Counted from the stretch's first letter, positions 1 to 8,270 are shown. The stretch: 64,000 nucleotides of DNA from Woeseiaceae bacterium (GCA_030065915.1 JASJCQ010000014.1:1-64000), one strand, 5' to 3'. The notes: generated by a model not told the origin, from the sequence alone. Numbers and translations are program-made.

Positions 1-383
1 CTCGAGCTGACCGCGTCCAGCTGGCTTTGGCTGCTGCCCGCCATAATGCCAAAGTGCGACTCGCCAACGCCCGCCAGCAGCTCGAGCAGCACTGGGCGCA
101 GCTCGTCGGCGCTGCTCGCTTGTGCAGCCTTCGGGCGCAGTGCCTGGCGTGCCTGTTCCCAGTCTTCAGCAATGCGCGGGTAATCGAAATACTGCTCTCG
201 GACCTGATCCCAGACCTGGTCGAAGCTTTCCAGTGACTCTGCTCCGGGCGTGTCGCCGGGAGCGGCAGATGCCACGGGTATCGTGTCAACATTCGTGCAG
301 GCGGACAATGCGACGAGGATAGCCGCGCAAGACACCAGGCGTATGTTCGTTAGTGCGATTGATCGCGATTCATTCTGGCACAA
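1..383 (-). CDS. S41-family peptidase lipoprotein, 3' part cut by window edge
   Basis: The reading frame runs off the left edge, so only about the first 127 residues are seen. A TTG start at 383 is chosen because AGGAAG lies about 9 nt upstream and no ATG or GTG gives an intact export signal. The start is followed by a charged N-terminus, a hydrophobic stretch and a lipobox (Leu-Ser-Ala-Cys, Cys29), so the protein should be a lipoprotein. After the signal comes a helical segment of the kind that opens tricorn/C-terminal-protease-like S41 peptidases (FDQVWDQVREQYFDY, then LRPVLLELLAGVGESHFGI, where a Gly-Asp-Ser-His is usual). The PDZ and catalytic Ser/Lys parts would lie outside the window. 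The family call rests on this N-terminal pattern only. Bases 384-635 upstream hold no convincing gene. Confidence 0.65.
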   Translation of the reverse strand, partial: MCQNESRSIALTNIRLVSCAAILVALSACTNVDTIPVASAAPGDTPGAESLESFDQVWDQVREQYFDYPRIAEDWEQARQALRPKAAQASSADELRPVLLELLAGVGESHFGIMAGSSQSQLDAVSS

Positions 384-635
384 GTTGATTTCTTCCTGTG
401 TCGTGTCGAACAGCGTTGATGATGCCTCAAGACGCGTGATGAAACGAAGGAATTCAAATAATCGGCTGGATGTCTTCGACATCGATTGGAATGCTGGCTT
501 GGCGTCTTGTCAGCGCTGACATCGATCGTTGCGATCCAGGTTGCCACGGGGTCTCGCAGGAACCTTAAGAAGTAGCTGCACGACATCTTTCAACCTGCTG
601 TGGTCAACGAGTGTTGCCGGTGAGCTCGGGCGGGC

Positions 636-1025
636 CTAGAAGCGGTCCCGGTCAAACACAAACGGGCAGCCATCGTGGTGCGTAAACAACGGGTCCCAGC
701 GACGTACGTCGTTGGCACGCCGCCAGCGACGGTGAAAGAAGTACATCAGGCAGGCGCCTTTCTCAGTCTCCAGCAGGAAGACATCGTGCTCGCCAGCGTC
801 GTCGTACGGTGGAAAACGATCGCCGGTTCCCCAGTTCTTGCCGCGAGCCCGTTCCGCGTAGGCCGCCCAGAACTCATTGGGCGAGAGCCATTGCTCGCCA
901 CCGGCATCCCATACGTAGAACGTGTCCTTGTGCGTGTGCGTTTCGCCATCGCGAGTGCCCGGCTCCTGCGGTGTGTCTGCCAGGACAGCGAACGGGAGCA
1001 ACAACAAGAGAAGAACTCGTTTCAT
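636..1025 (-). CDS. Small exported protein of unknown function
   Basis: The 129-residue product begins with Met-Lys-Arg and a leucine-rich hydrophobic core, with a likely signal peptidase I site near Ala-Val-Leu-Ala-Asp (about residue 16). The mature part is hydrophilic and rich in aromatic residues, with Trp-Leu-Ser-Pro-Asn-Glu-Phe-Trp in the middle and two cysteines (CLMYFFHRRW, GCPFVFDRDRF) that could pair in the periplasm. I do not recognise the family. It is monocistronic: the S41 gene lies 250 bp away on the same strand and the ECF sigma gene is divergent. Coding potential is supported by the clean signal peptide and the absence of a better frame on the other strand. Confidence 0.6.
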   Translation of the reverse strand: MKRVLLLLLLPFAVLADTPQEPGTRDGETHTHKDTFYVWDAGGEQWLSPNEFWAAYAERARGKNWGTGDRFPPYDDAGEHDVFLLETEKGACLMYFFHRRWRRANDVRRWDPLFTHHDGCPFVFDRDRF

Positions 1026-1251
1026 GGCTGGATCCTGTGTCCGGATTGGTTACGCTTATTCTTCGCGTTTCATGCCTCGCCGTCAAAAAGGGACGAGACT
1101 GCGCCCGATGATAACGGACAGTCTCTTCTCCGGCGCCCAGACACCGCACCCGGACCGCTGAACGCGGCATTGTCCGCCTGGTCAAGACAGGGCGGGAAAT
1201 CAGGCACGTGTCACACGGCCTGATCGAGCGGTCGCGCTACACTGCGGGACC

Positions 1252-1788
1252 ATGGACTCGCAGAACGCCATCTTCGAACGCATCGTGCGGCCGCATCTCG
1301 ATCGGCTGTACCGGCTTTCGTGGCGCCTTGCCGGATCGAAAGCCGAAGCAGAGGACCTGTTCCAGGAGCTGCTGCTGAAGGCCTACGGCATGCTCGATCA
1401 GCTCATCGACATCGAAGAGCCTGGCACGTGGCTGTCGCGCGTCATGTACAACCTGTTTATCGATCAGCAGCGGCGCTTTCGCCGGCAACGCCTGCAGACC
1501 GTCGATGAGGGACATTTGCCGGGCGAAGGCCTCGCGGCGTTCGCCTCAGATCTTGACCCGGTGGCCGATAAGCTGCGTTATGACAAACTCGCCTCGCTGG
1601 ATCGCGCGCTGAACCAGCTTTCCGAAGAACATCGCACAGTCGTGCTGCTGCACGACACCGAGGGCTACAAACTCGCGGAAATTCAGATAATTACAGACAC
1701 GCCGGTAGGCACGTTGAAGTCCCGCCTGCACAGGGCCCGCGCGCGGCTGCGGGAGATTCTCGAGTCCGATGGAACCTTTTCTCGCTAG
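1252..1788 (+). CDS. ECF-type RNA polymerase sigma factor
   Basis: A 178-residue sigma-70 family protein with only regions 2 and 4, the usual size of an extracytoplasmic-function sigma factor. Region 2 spans roughly residues 8-80 (RLYRLSWRLAGSKAEAEDLFQELLLKAY shortened here to the AEDLFQELLLKAY core and the WLSRVMYNLFID helix). Region 4 spans about 115-172 (LNQLSEEHRTVVLLHDTEGY, then an HTH ending TLKSRLHRARARL). It directs core RNA polymerase to promoters of a small regulon. The next gene, which starts 31 bp after the stop, encodes a membrane protein with the layout of an anti-sigma factor, and the acidic protein and TPR-barrel genes follow, which makes them candidate targets. The ATG at 1252 is preceded by a purine-rich GCGGGA. 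Confidence 0.9.
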   Translation: MDSQNAIFERIVRPHLDRLYRLSWRLAGSKAEAEDLFQELLLKAYGMLDQLIDIEEPGTWLSRVMYNLFIDQQRRFRRQRLQTVDEGHLPGEGLAAFASDLDPVADKLRYDKLASLDRALNQLSEEHRTVVLLHDTEGYKLAEIQIITDTPVGTLKSRLHRARARLREILESDGTFSR

Positions 1789-1819
1789 TTGCCGTGTAAC
1801 CACCCAGACGAGTAGTGAA

Positions 1820-2350
1820 ATGAACACAGACGAACACAAAGAGCAGGAATTGCTCGACTTGCTGAAGGACTACCCGATGCCACAGGCAGAAGCTGGATTC
1901 TATGACCAGGCGCTCGCGAAGGCGGCGCATCGCGGCACACGCAAACAGCGTAACCGCTGGCTGGCGACCGGCTTCGGTTCTGCGCTGGCGGCCGGTCTCG
2001 CCGCGTGGGTCGTTTTCGCGTTTCTGTTGGGAGCGCCCACGCAGGACGTCGCGGAACCGACCATTCCCGGCGTGACGATCGCGCTCGAGGAACCGAAGAC
2101 CGTTCGACTGATGTTCGCATCGAAAGAGTCACTCGATAACGCCATGCTGACCGTGAGCCTGCCCGACGGTGTCGAGCTATCGGGCTTCCCCGGTCAGCGC
2201 GAGATTACATGGGAAACGAGCCTCGTCGAAGGCAGGAACGTCCTGCCGCTCACGCTGGTGGCGCTGACACCGGCCGGAGGCGAAGTGTTCGCCAAACTGG
2301 AACATGGCGATAAGGACCAGGTTTTTCGATTACGAGTAAACATTTCGTGA
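1820..2350 (+). CDS. Putative membrane anti-sigma factor
   Basis: A 176-residue protein with a short cytoplasmic N-terminus (about 50 residues), one transmembrane helix (around residues 50-70, FGSALAAGLAAWVVFAFLLG) and a periplasmic domain of about 100 residues with a beta-sandwich look (LMFASKESLDNAMLTVSLP, WETSLVEGRNVLPLTL). This topology, directly after an ECF sigma gene, is that of a regulatory anti-sigma factor. There is no His-x3-Cys-x2-Cys zinc motif in the N-terminus, so it would not be a ZAS-type anti-sigma. The ATG at 1820 is preferred over an in-frame ATG at 1769 that overlaps the sigma gene and would add a poor N-terminus. The function is inferred from context. Confidence 0.7.
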   Translation: MNTDEHKEQELLDLLKDYPMPQAEAGFYDQALAKAAHRGTRKQRNRWLATGFGSALAAGLAAWVVFAFLLGAPTQDVAEPTIPGVTIALEEPKTVRLMFASKESLDNAMLTVSLPDGVELSGFPGQREITWETSLVEGRNVLPLTLVALTPAGGEVFAKLEHGDKDQVFRLRVNIS

Positions 2351-2390
2351 CGCGTGCACTGACGCCCGCCTTTTTCAACGGAGATTTGAA

Positions 2391-2921
2391 ATGAAACATC
2401 TACAGATTCTGATCGCGGTTTTCGTGCTGGTCTGCTTCGCATTCCTGCCCGCCGCAGTTCGCGCCGACGACGATATCGATGACCTCGAGGTGACCTTCGA
2501 AGTGCTCGACGATGATGACGACCTCGACGACGCCATCGCAGAAATGCGCGGCCCGGAAGACGGCGAAGAGGATGACGACGACGAGGACGATTACGACGAC
2601 GACGAGGAAGACGACTACGACGAAGAGGACTCGGAAGACGAAGACGAGTTCGACGACGACGACGAAGACGAGTCGGACGACGACTACGACGAAGAGGACG
2701 AAGAAGAGTTCGAAGACGAAGACGACTTCGAGAACGAAGACGAACTCGACGAAGAAGATGACCTCGACGAGGAAGACGACTTCGACGAAGCCGAAGAAGG
2801 CGAAGAAGTCGAAGAAGACGAGTTCGACGACGAGGACGAAGAGGAAGACGAAGAGGACGAAGAAGACGACGAGGACGGCGAAGAGCCCGTTGAAGAGGAG
2901 GGCGACGACGACGTCGAATAG
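2391..2921 (+). CDS. Hyperacidic exported Asp/Glu-rich protein
   Basis: The 176-residue product has a normal signal peptide (Met-Lys-His, hydrophobic core, cleavage near AVRA-DDD at about residue 25) followed by a mature chain made almost only of Asp and Glu, with scattered Tyr, Phe, Ser, Leu and Gly. There are essentially no basic residues after position 53. Such a chain cannot fold as a globule and would be a polyanion in the periplasm or outside the cell; binding of Ca2+ or other cations is a reasonable guess, not shown. The start has the SD-like CAACGGAGAT upstream of ATG. A strong terminator follows 20 bp after the stop. It lies between the anti-sigma gene and the TPR-barrel gene. The DNA is a GAC/GAA/GAG low-complexity tract, so length variation between strains is likely. 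Confidence 0.8.
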   Translation: MKHLQILIAVFVLVCFAFLPAAVRADDDIDDLEVTFEVLDDDDDLDDAIAEMRGPEDGEEDDDDEDDYDDDEEDDYDEEDSEDEDEFDDDDEDESDDDYDEEDEEEFEDEDDFENEDELDEEDDLDEEDDFDEAEEGEEVEEDEFDDEDEEEDEEDEEDDEDGEEPVEEEGDDDVE

Positions 2922-2940
2922 CTCGAAATCCGGAAATTTA

Positions 2941-2977
2941 CGCCTCCTGCATGTACGCATGCAGGAGGCGTTTTCTT
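2941..2977 (+). terminator. Rho-independent terminator of the acidic-protein gene
   Basis: A perfect 13-bp stem (2941-2953 pairs with 2958-2970; arm CGCCTCCTGCATG), a four-base loop TACG, then TTTTCTT. It is placed 20 bp after the stop of the acidic-protein gene and about 70 bp before the TPR-barrel gene, so it should end the sigma/anti-sigma/acidic transcript. Confidence 0.92.
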
Positions 2978-3048
2978 GACCCACGTCATATTTTTCGCCA
3001 GCCAGTCTTGTACCCTTACCCTCCTTACATAATGTTTTCGGAGTCGTC

Positions 3049-4659
3049 GTGCTGAGAGCCGCCGATACCCTGCGATGTCTTTTGGTCCTGCTGGCGCTTG
3101 GCGTCAGCCAGCCCGCTGTTGCCAGCCTGGCGACAGAACTGTTTGAAGATGGCAACCGGCTGTTCCGCGAGGACCTGTACTGGGCCGCTCTGCTCCGCTA
3201 CGAGGAAGCCCGCGCCGCGGGACTCGACACCCCGGCACTGCACTACAACACCGGCGTCGCGCACTACAAGGCTCGCCAGTACGAGCGAGCGAGGAAAGCC
3301 TTCAGGCAGTCTGCACGTTCGCCCCGCTTCGAAGCGCTGTCTCATTACAACCTGGGCCTGACCGCCTACAGGGCCGGGGCGTCCAAGGAGGCGATACGCT
3401 GGCTGCGACTGTCTCGCGACCAGGAAAGCAACCGAAAGGTCTCCTCGCTGTCGAAGAAGGCCATCAAGCTCATCCGTGATGCGGAGAAAGCGCAGGAGGT
3501 CGAAGACCCGGCCGTCGTGCGATCAATCGAGCGAAGGTTCGAGAAAGAACGCCCGCTCGCTGACCTCGATGTCCGTGCCAGTATCGGCTTTGGCAACAAC
3601 GATAACGTCTATCGCAGCCCGTCAGATGCCTATGTCGATTTTGCCCAGGCAGGCAACCCCCTCGTGACGCCCGAGGTAGTCAGCGGTGCATTCATGCCGG
3701 TAGACCTGAACCTCCGTTACAACATCAACAGCTTCAAGTTCGAGGGTTTCTACGGCGCGTATCGCCTGAAGGGCCAGTACTACCAGGACAAGGAACTCGA
3801 TAACGCCAACGAGTTCGTACACGAGTTCAGTTTCGGTAACTCGTACAAGCGCGAAAAGAACGGTGTCACTCGCGAAGTCTACAGCGCATTCCGGATCGCG
3901 CAGCACGAAGAAACCTATTTCGATCCGGACAATGGCGACGTCCGGGTCATCGACGACGTTGACATCAGCGAACGCATGAACTATAGACGCTACGGTCCGG
4001 AATTCAAGTTTCGCCAGTCCGGTGAGCGTCTCGCGTTTGGCATGGCCTTCGAAGCCCAGCTTCGCAACTACGAGGACGTCGAAGTCGTCCCCGAGTACGA
4101 TCACAACTACCTGAAGCTGCTACTGCATACACAATACAAGTTCGCCCCGACGACACTGGCACGACTCAAGGTCAGGGCGCAGACGCGCCGTTACGGCGAC
4201 CGGCCGTCGTATGACCTCGACGGACGCCAGCGCCAGGACAATCCGTCGGTCGAGTACGACTACCTGTCGGTAGCCGTTGGCGCAAGACAGCGCGTGACCA
4301 GCGACCTGTGGTTCGGCGTAGATTTTGAGCTGACCGAACGCATCGATGGCTACGTCGGCTACTACGACTACACGCGAAGCTCCTTCAAGTTTGACCTCAG
4401 CTGGTCGCCGGGCCGCTTCGACCTCGATGTCTACGGACGCTACAACCTCTACGACTACCCGAACGCCTTCGCCTTCAATGACGACACGCTCAATCGCCGC
4501 ACGCTGGAATCGGTGTCCGGCGGCTTGCGCGCGAGCTGGCGCCTGACGCGAGGCTTGAGCCTCGTCGCAGATGGTCGGCACCGGTCAACGGCGTCCAACG
4601 ACATTCGCACGCAGTATGACCAGAACCAGTTCATGCTGAGCGTGCTCTGGCGCCGATAG
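3049..4659 (+). CDS. TPR-containing outer-membrane beta-barrel protein
   Basis: A 536-residue protein with a signal peptide (about residues 1-25, ending Ala-Val-Ala-Ser), TPR-like helical repeats at about 30-150 (ELFEDGNRLFREDLYWAALL, ALHYNTGVAHYKARQYERAR, ALSHYNLGLTAYRAG), a charged linker, and then about 340 residues of alternating aromatic/polar strands typical of an outer-membrane barrel (LDVRASIGFGNNDNVYRSP, FKFEGFYGAYRLKGQYY, DYLSVAVGARQRV). An N-terminal TPR before a barrel is the plan of surface-lipoprotein assembly modifiers (Slam) and some polysaccharide-export proteins; neither identity is proven here. The GTG start at 3049 has GGAG 5 nt upstream. It follows the hyperacidic-protein gene but is separated from it by a strong terminator. 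Confidence 0.75.
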   Translation: MLRAADTLRCLLVLLALGVSQPAVASLATELFEDGNRLFREDLYWAALLRYEEARAAGLDTPALHYNTGVAHYKARQYERARKAFRQSARSPRFEALSHYNLGLTAYRAGASKEAIRWLRLSRDQESNRKVSSLSKKAIKLIRDAEKAQEVEDPAVVRSIERRFEKERPLADLDVRASIGFGNNDNVYRSPSDAYVDFAQAGNPLVTPEVVSGAFMPVDLNLRYNINSFKFEGFYGAYRLKGQYYQDKELDNANEFVHEFSFGNSYKREKNGVTREVYSAFRIAQHEETYFDPDNGDVRVIDDVDISERMNYRRYGPEFKFRQSGERLAFGMAFEAQLRNYEDVEVVPEYDHNYLKLLLHTQYKFAPTTLARLKVRAQTRRYGDRPSYDLDGRQRQDNPSVEYDYLSVAVGARQRVTSDLWFGVDFELTERIDGYVGYYDYTRSSFKFDLSWSPGRFDLDVYGRYNLYDYPNAFAFNDDTLNRRTLESVSGGLRASWRLTRGLSLVADGRHRSTASNDIRTQYDQNQFMLSVLWRR

Positions 4660-4707
4660 GCCTGTCGCGGCCGACGGCGCTGTCAGGCAGCCGCCGAAAG
4701 AAGCTTC

Positions 4708-5055
4708 CTACCACCGCACCGTGAACGTGAGCGAGAACACTCGCTCGTTGCCAATATCCACGTCGAAGCCACCGAGTTCTTCGCTTAACAACGTACTTCC
4801 GTCGAAACCGGTACCCGGCGGCAGCTCTGGCTCCGGCAGCTCGAAGACGTTTAGCACGCTGAGTGTCAATGCGACACGCTCGAAGCCGATTTCGACCGTG
4901 GTCGTCAAGGCTTCCCGGTCGTACTCGAAGCTCACGGCGTTGACATCTTCAAGGTGCTGGTCGGACGTCAGATAAGTCCGCCAACCAAAATCGTCTGCGC
5001 AAACCTTCTCGGCAGAGAAGGCCGCAAGCAAGGTGATGATCAGGGTGACTCGCAT
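4708..5055 (-). CDS. Small exported protein of unknown function, end of DUF4331 operon
   Basis: About 115 residues with a signal peptide (MRVTLIITLLAAFSAEKVCA, cleavage before Asp-Asp-Phe) and a mature part of short beta-type segments (AVSFEYDREALTTTVEIGF, RVALTLSVLNVFELP). It ends with Phe-Thr-Val-Arg-Trp. The ATG at 5055 is chosen because CGGAG lies 8 nt upstream; a GTG at 5064 that overlaps the TPR gene stop is an alternative. It is the last gene of the minus-strand operon that begins with the DUF4331 gene. I do not recognise the family; outer-membrane or periplasmic location is inferred. Confidence 0.6.
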   Translation of the reverse strand: MRVTLIITLLAAFSAEKVCADDFGWRTYLTSDQHLEDVNAVSFEYDREALTTTVEIGFERVALTLSVLNVFELPEPELPPGTGFDGSTLLSEELGGFDVDIGNERVFSLTFTVRW

Positions 5056-5060
5056 TGTTG

Positions 5061-6056
5061 TCACTCCGCAGCGCGTCGGGCCAGCAGCAGGTCCTCAGCT
5101 TCTTTCTGCAGTCCGAGGTTGATCGTGGCCAGCTTCTGCGCCAAGTGCGGTCGATCGATGACATCGATATAGAATCGCGCCATCTCTCGCGCGTGCGCCC
5201 AGTCCTCTGCTGCTATCCAATGCTGGAAGCGGTGGTCTGCAACGGCTATCTCCTGGGCGATCCGGTCGATCTCACCAAGGCGCTTTAAGACGATGAAGCG
5301 GCGTACCTGCAGCGGCAGAGCGCCGGAGCCGTCGGCGATGGCCTGCTGCGCATCGTCGAAACGGTCTGCGGAGATCAGCCGGTCGACGAGCGCCGATCGG
5401 ACCTGGACACTTTCCTGTAGCGCGAGCGATCGCGCGTAGAAATCGATTGCGGCCTCCCGCTGAATTGGCGCGGCGGCATCGGCTGCAATACTCAAAGCCC
5501 ATGCGGACAGCGCAGGATCTAGCGTGTGACGATCCAGCGACTCGATGACTGCGGTCATTGTCTTCCATGCGTCTGCGTTATCGCCGCGCGCGATGGCGAC
5601 CCTGGCGCGACAACCGACAGCGACGAGGATATGCACCTCGCGCAGTTGCCGGCAGGAGTCCCGCGCGTCTTCCGCTTGTCCGCGCACGAGCTGAATCGAT
5701 GCGCGAAGCAACCATGCCTGATCGAACCCGGGCCGCTCCCGAAGCGCCCGGTCAATGTGTGCAAGCGCGGCATCGAAGTCATGAAGCGATTGGGCGATCG
5801 TTGCGGCCAGGACCAGCATCGCGGGGTCCTCAGGCCGGGTCTCGAGCTCCTTCCGGACCCGCTGCCGGGCGTCGTCGAGAAAATGGTCGTTGCCGGTCTC
5901 ACGAAAGGCGACGATGAGCGCCTCGATATCGTCGGGCCCTACGTCCGCTGCGTGCTGCGTATGCTGATCGATGTCGTGAGCCAGCGCCGGCGTCGCGGCC
6001 AACAGCAGCAGCGTCAGGGCAGTAACCAGGATTCTTCGTCTGTATAGCGTCGTCAT
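5061..6056 (-). CDS. Exported tetratricopeptide-repeat protein
   Basis: A 331-residue protein with a signal peptide (Met-Thr-Thr-Leu-Tyr-Arg-Arg-Arg, hydrophobic core, cleavage near Ala-Leu-Ala-His) followed by several TPR-like helix pairs (AMLVLAATIAQSLHDFDAAL, FDQAWLLRASIQLVRGQAED). It is a probable periplasmic scaffold. The ATG at 6056 has GGAGAG about 6 nt upstream; an in-frame ATG 24 nt earlier lacks both a site and a good signal. It is the third gene of the DUF4331 operon and its stop overlaps the possible GTG start of the next gene. A similar TPR protein accompanies DUF4331 proteins in other proteobacteria as far as I recall, but no partner is shown here. Confidence 0.75.
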   Translation of the reverse strand: MTTLYRRRILVTALTLLLLAATPALAHDIDQHTQHAADVGPDDIEALIVAFRETGNDHFLDDARQRVRKELETRPEDPAMLVLAATIAQSLHDFDAALAHIDRALRERPGFDQAWLLRASIQLVRGQAEDARDSCRQLREVHILVAVGCRARVAIARGDNADAWKTMTAVIESLDRHTLDPALSAWALSIAADAAAPIQREAAIDFYARSLALQESVQVRSALVDRLISADRFDDAQQAIADGSGALPLQVRRFIVLKRLGEIDRIAQEIAVADHRFQHWIAAEDWAHAREMARFYIDVIDRPHLAQKLATINLGLQKEAEDLLLARRAAE

Positions 6057-6109
6057 TCCTGTCTCTCCAAAAGAGTGCACCGGGGACCGTGGTCCCCGGC
6101 GCTTTAGTG

Positions 6110-6622
6110 TTACTCGGCCAGAAGATCGGCGAAGTCGTCATCATCGGCGTCCTGATCGAACTCGACGGCGTTGATTAACTCAGGCGTATCGCCCTCAGTG
6201 GCCGTGAACGTGTCACGTGCGAACTGCGACATCGACTTCTGTTCGGGAACAACGGTCAGCAGGAAAGACGTACTGGCTGACAGACCGGCGGCATCCGTCG
6301 CGATAATCGTGATCATCGAGTCGCCGATCGTGTCTTCGACCGGCGTGATCTCGAGCGACCGCGATGAGCCGGATCCGGCAACCTGGATGGCGTCGTTCGA
6401 CACGACAGCCGTTCGATCGGAGGTAACATCGAAGCTGAGCGTCGACACGTTCTCGTCGAACACCCTGAAGCTGATCGGCTGACTGACGGTATTCGCGCTC
6501 GTATTCACGCTCGCGATGTCAGACAGGATCGGCGCGATGTTCTCGCGCTCCCCCGACGAGTCGCTGCTGCACGCGGCGAGCAGCGACACGACGAGGAGCA
6601 ATACTGAAGGTTTCGTTTTCAT
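6110..6622 (-). CDS. Lipoprotein with cadherin/Ig-like domain
   Basis: The 170-residue product starts with a lipoprotein signal (lipobox Leu-Ala-Ala-Cys, Cys18) followed by a Ser/Asp linker and one Ig- or cadherin-like beta-sandwich of about 95 residues (PILSDIASVNTSANTVSQPI, SFRVFDENVSTLSFDVTSD, TIIATDAAGLSASTSFLLTV). The C-terminus is acidic (FDQDADDDDFADLLAE). It lies 22 bp after the DUF4331 gene in the same operon, so it is probably a surface or periplasmic partner of that protein. Function unknown. Confidence 0.7.
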   Translation of the reverse strand: MKTKPSVLLLVVSLLAACSSDSSGERENIAPILSDIASVNTSANTVSQPISFRVFDENVSTLSFDVTSDRTAVVSNDAIQVAGSGSSRSLEITPVEDTIGDSMITIIATDAAGLSASTSFLLTVVPEQKSMSQFARDTFTATEGDTPELINAVEFDQDADDDDFADLLAE

Positions 6623-6644
6623 GTTGCTCTCCTCAGTTAGACGA

Positions 6645-8270
6645 TCAGTCGATCGGCTGTGGCAGGGGTGCGCCGACGGGCGAGCCCGGATACGGCGTCA
6701 GCAGGTACGGGAAGCTGTTGTTCAGGTCCGTCGCCTGCAAAGGCGCGCCGTCCGTGAACGGCTGGTTGCCAACGACAGCGTCTGCCGGTGAACACAGGCC
6801 GAGGTTGACGCCAGCACCGTTCTCGCCGATCGGCAGGTCATGACACAGGGCGCCCATGACGACACGCAGAGCGATGTCGACGCTGTCGTCACCCGGACGG
6901 CGGCCGTTCGGGAAACCGGCCAGATCGCCGGCGGCAACGCCGAGCGGGTGCTGTGCGTCACGCGGTGTCGGGGCGATGGCCGTGTTCAGGCGCAGCATCT
7001 CACCCGGTACGACGTTGGACGGCTGGTTCAGGCCCGGGAAGCCGGTCAGGAACGCAGTGACGAGGTCGTTGCGCGGGAAGTTCGTCGGCGCAAGGTTCTC
7101 GAACGGCTCGAAGTCCGCGATGACGCCACCCAGGATTTCGTTGACCGCCTCACGGAAAAGCGCATCCAGGATCAGCGGTAGTCCGGGATTCGTTACGAAG
7201 GTCAGGAACTGGCCATCGTCTTTCGGCTCGCTGGAATTGAACCGGTCCTTGCTCTCAAAGCCGATGACCAGCTCGTTGACGAGCGGCGCCGACAGGCGTG
7301 AGACCTGGGTCCAGCGACCGCCGCTGACTTCCGGCTTCAGGAACGTCGGGCGCGGATTCAGGATGTTGAGCTGCCGCAGGCTGGAGGTCGTCCATGCGCC
7401 GATAACCGGCTCGTCACCCTGCGTCAGGCAGCCTTCATGAATCTCCAGCGCGATGGACGTGACGTTGTTGCGCGCGAGGATGTTGCGCTCGGGGTCCTGC
7501 GTCACGCCAAACGGGAAGCCTGCTCCATCGCCGGCTCCGGGCGCACTATCGCCTTCGAGCGGTACGAAATTAACGAGGTCGAAGACCTCGCCGAGGCTGA
7601 GCTTGAACGCTTCGTTTCGCTGGCCGACGAAGACGCGACCGGGTGCGCTGCATCCGGGGATGCTGATGTCGTGGATGAAGCTGTTCGCATAGGTCGTGTA
7701 GTTGCCCTCGCCACCGAAGGTCTTGGTGCCGGCGTAGTCGAACGGCTTCGCGAAGCTGGACTTGCCGGTCACAGCGTCCGTTACCGTGCTGCGAGCGCCA
7801 CGACGGCGATCGCCATTGACGACGGTCACGCGGTACTGCTCGAGATGGTTGAGCCCGGTTTGGTCGGCGGCGCTGAGCACACCGATGTTGCGCAGTACGC
7901 TGGATATCTCTTCGCCGTTCACGTTCAGGCGCACAGGGCCGTTTTCGGGGAACGTGTCTTCGAAACGGAACTGGAAGGTCAGGTCTTCAACGCTGTCGCC
8001 GTCATTATCGACGTGGATCTCGTACAGCGCCTGACTGTCGAGTGGAAAGTAGTGCGGTCCGCCGTAAGCCGCCTGTACGGGAATGTAGTTGGCGATCATC
8101 GTCACGTAGTCCTCGCGACCCGGCTCGTAGCTCTTGAAGAGGTAGAAATCCGTACCGTCCGACTGCGGGTACTTGGTGATAAACGGCGCCTCGCGATGGC
8201 TCGATGCCATGGCGCTGCCGGCGGCGAGCATCGCGATAGCGACGCCGGCGCAGGTAAGTTGTTTCTTCAT
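6645..8270 (-). CDS. DUF4331 family exported protein
   Basis: A 541-residue protein with a signal peptide (MKKQLTCAGVAIAMLAAGSA, then Met-Ala-Ser-Ser-His-Arg-Glu-Ala-Pro). The mature N-terminus SSHREAPFITKYPQSDGTD, followed by a Phe-Tyr-Leu-Phe and later TMIANYIPVQAAYGGPHYF and IHVDNDGDSVEDLTFQFRF, is the hallmark of the DUF4331 family, whose biochemical role is unknown. The ATG at 8270 is chosen for the signal peptide, with GGAG about 11 nt upstream. It is the first gene of a four-gene operon that faces an ECF sigma/ChrR-type pair across a 204-bp spacer, so control by that sigma factor is likely but inferred. Length matches the family. Confidence 0.88.
   Translation of the reverse strand: MKKQLTCAGVAIAMLAAGSAMASSHREAPFITKYPQSDGTDFYLFKSYEPGREDYVTMIANYIPVQAAYGGPHYFPLDSQALYEIHVDNDGDSVEDLTFQFRFEDTFPENGPVRLNVNGEEISSVLRNIGVLSAADQTGLNHLEQYRVTVVNGDRRRGARSTVTDAVTGKSSFAKPFDYAGTKTFGGEGNYTTYANSFIHDISIPGCSAPGRVFVGQRNEAFKLSLGEVFDLVNFVPLEGDSAPGAGDGAGFPFGVTQDPERNILARNNVTSIALEIHEGCLTQGDEPVIGAWTTSSLRQLNILNPRPTFLKPEVSGGRWTQVSRLSAPLVNELVIGFESKDRFNSSEPKDDGQFLTFVTNPGLPLILDALFREAVNEILGGVIADFEPFENLAPTNFPRNDLVTAFLTGFPGLNQPSNVVPGEMLRLNTAIAPTPRDAQHPLGVAAGDLAGFPNGRRPGDDSVDIALRVVMGALCHDLPIGENGAGVNLGLCSPADAVVGNQPFTDGAPLQATDLNNSFPYLLTPYPGSPVGAPLPQPID

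Noticed and set aside
350..586. 78-residue minus-strand frame before the S41 gene
   Set aside because: No ribosome-binding site or domain; overlaps the likely S41 start and is rich in Arg/His/Ser as in random frames.
2460..2900. Regular repeats suspected as CRISPR or satellite
   Set aside because: The repeats are codon-scale GAC/GAA runs inside an open frame, with no spacers or constant repeat unit. No CRISPR array was found anywhere in the window.
2512..2979. Second plus-strand frame over the acidic gene, Thr/Lys/Arg-rich
   Set aside because: Frame-shifted reading of the same low-complexity tract; no ribosome-binding site.
2400..3155. Long minus-strand frame opposite the acidic-protein gene (251 residues, Val/Phe/Leu-rich)
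   Set aside because: It is the mirror of the GAC/GAA repeats (GTC/TTC codons); no signal, start site or domain, and it crosses the strong terminator.
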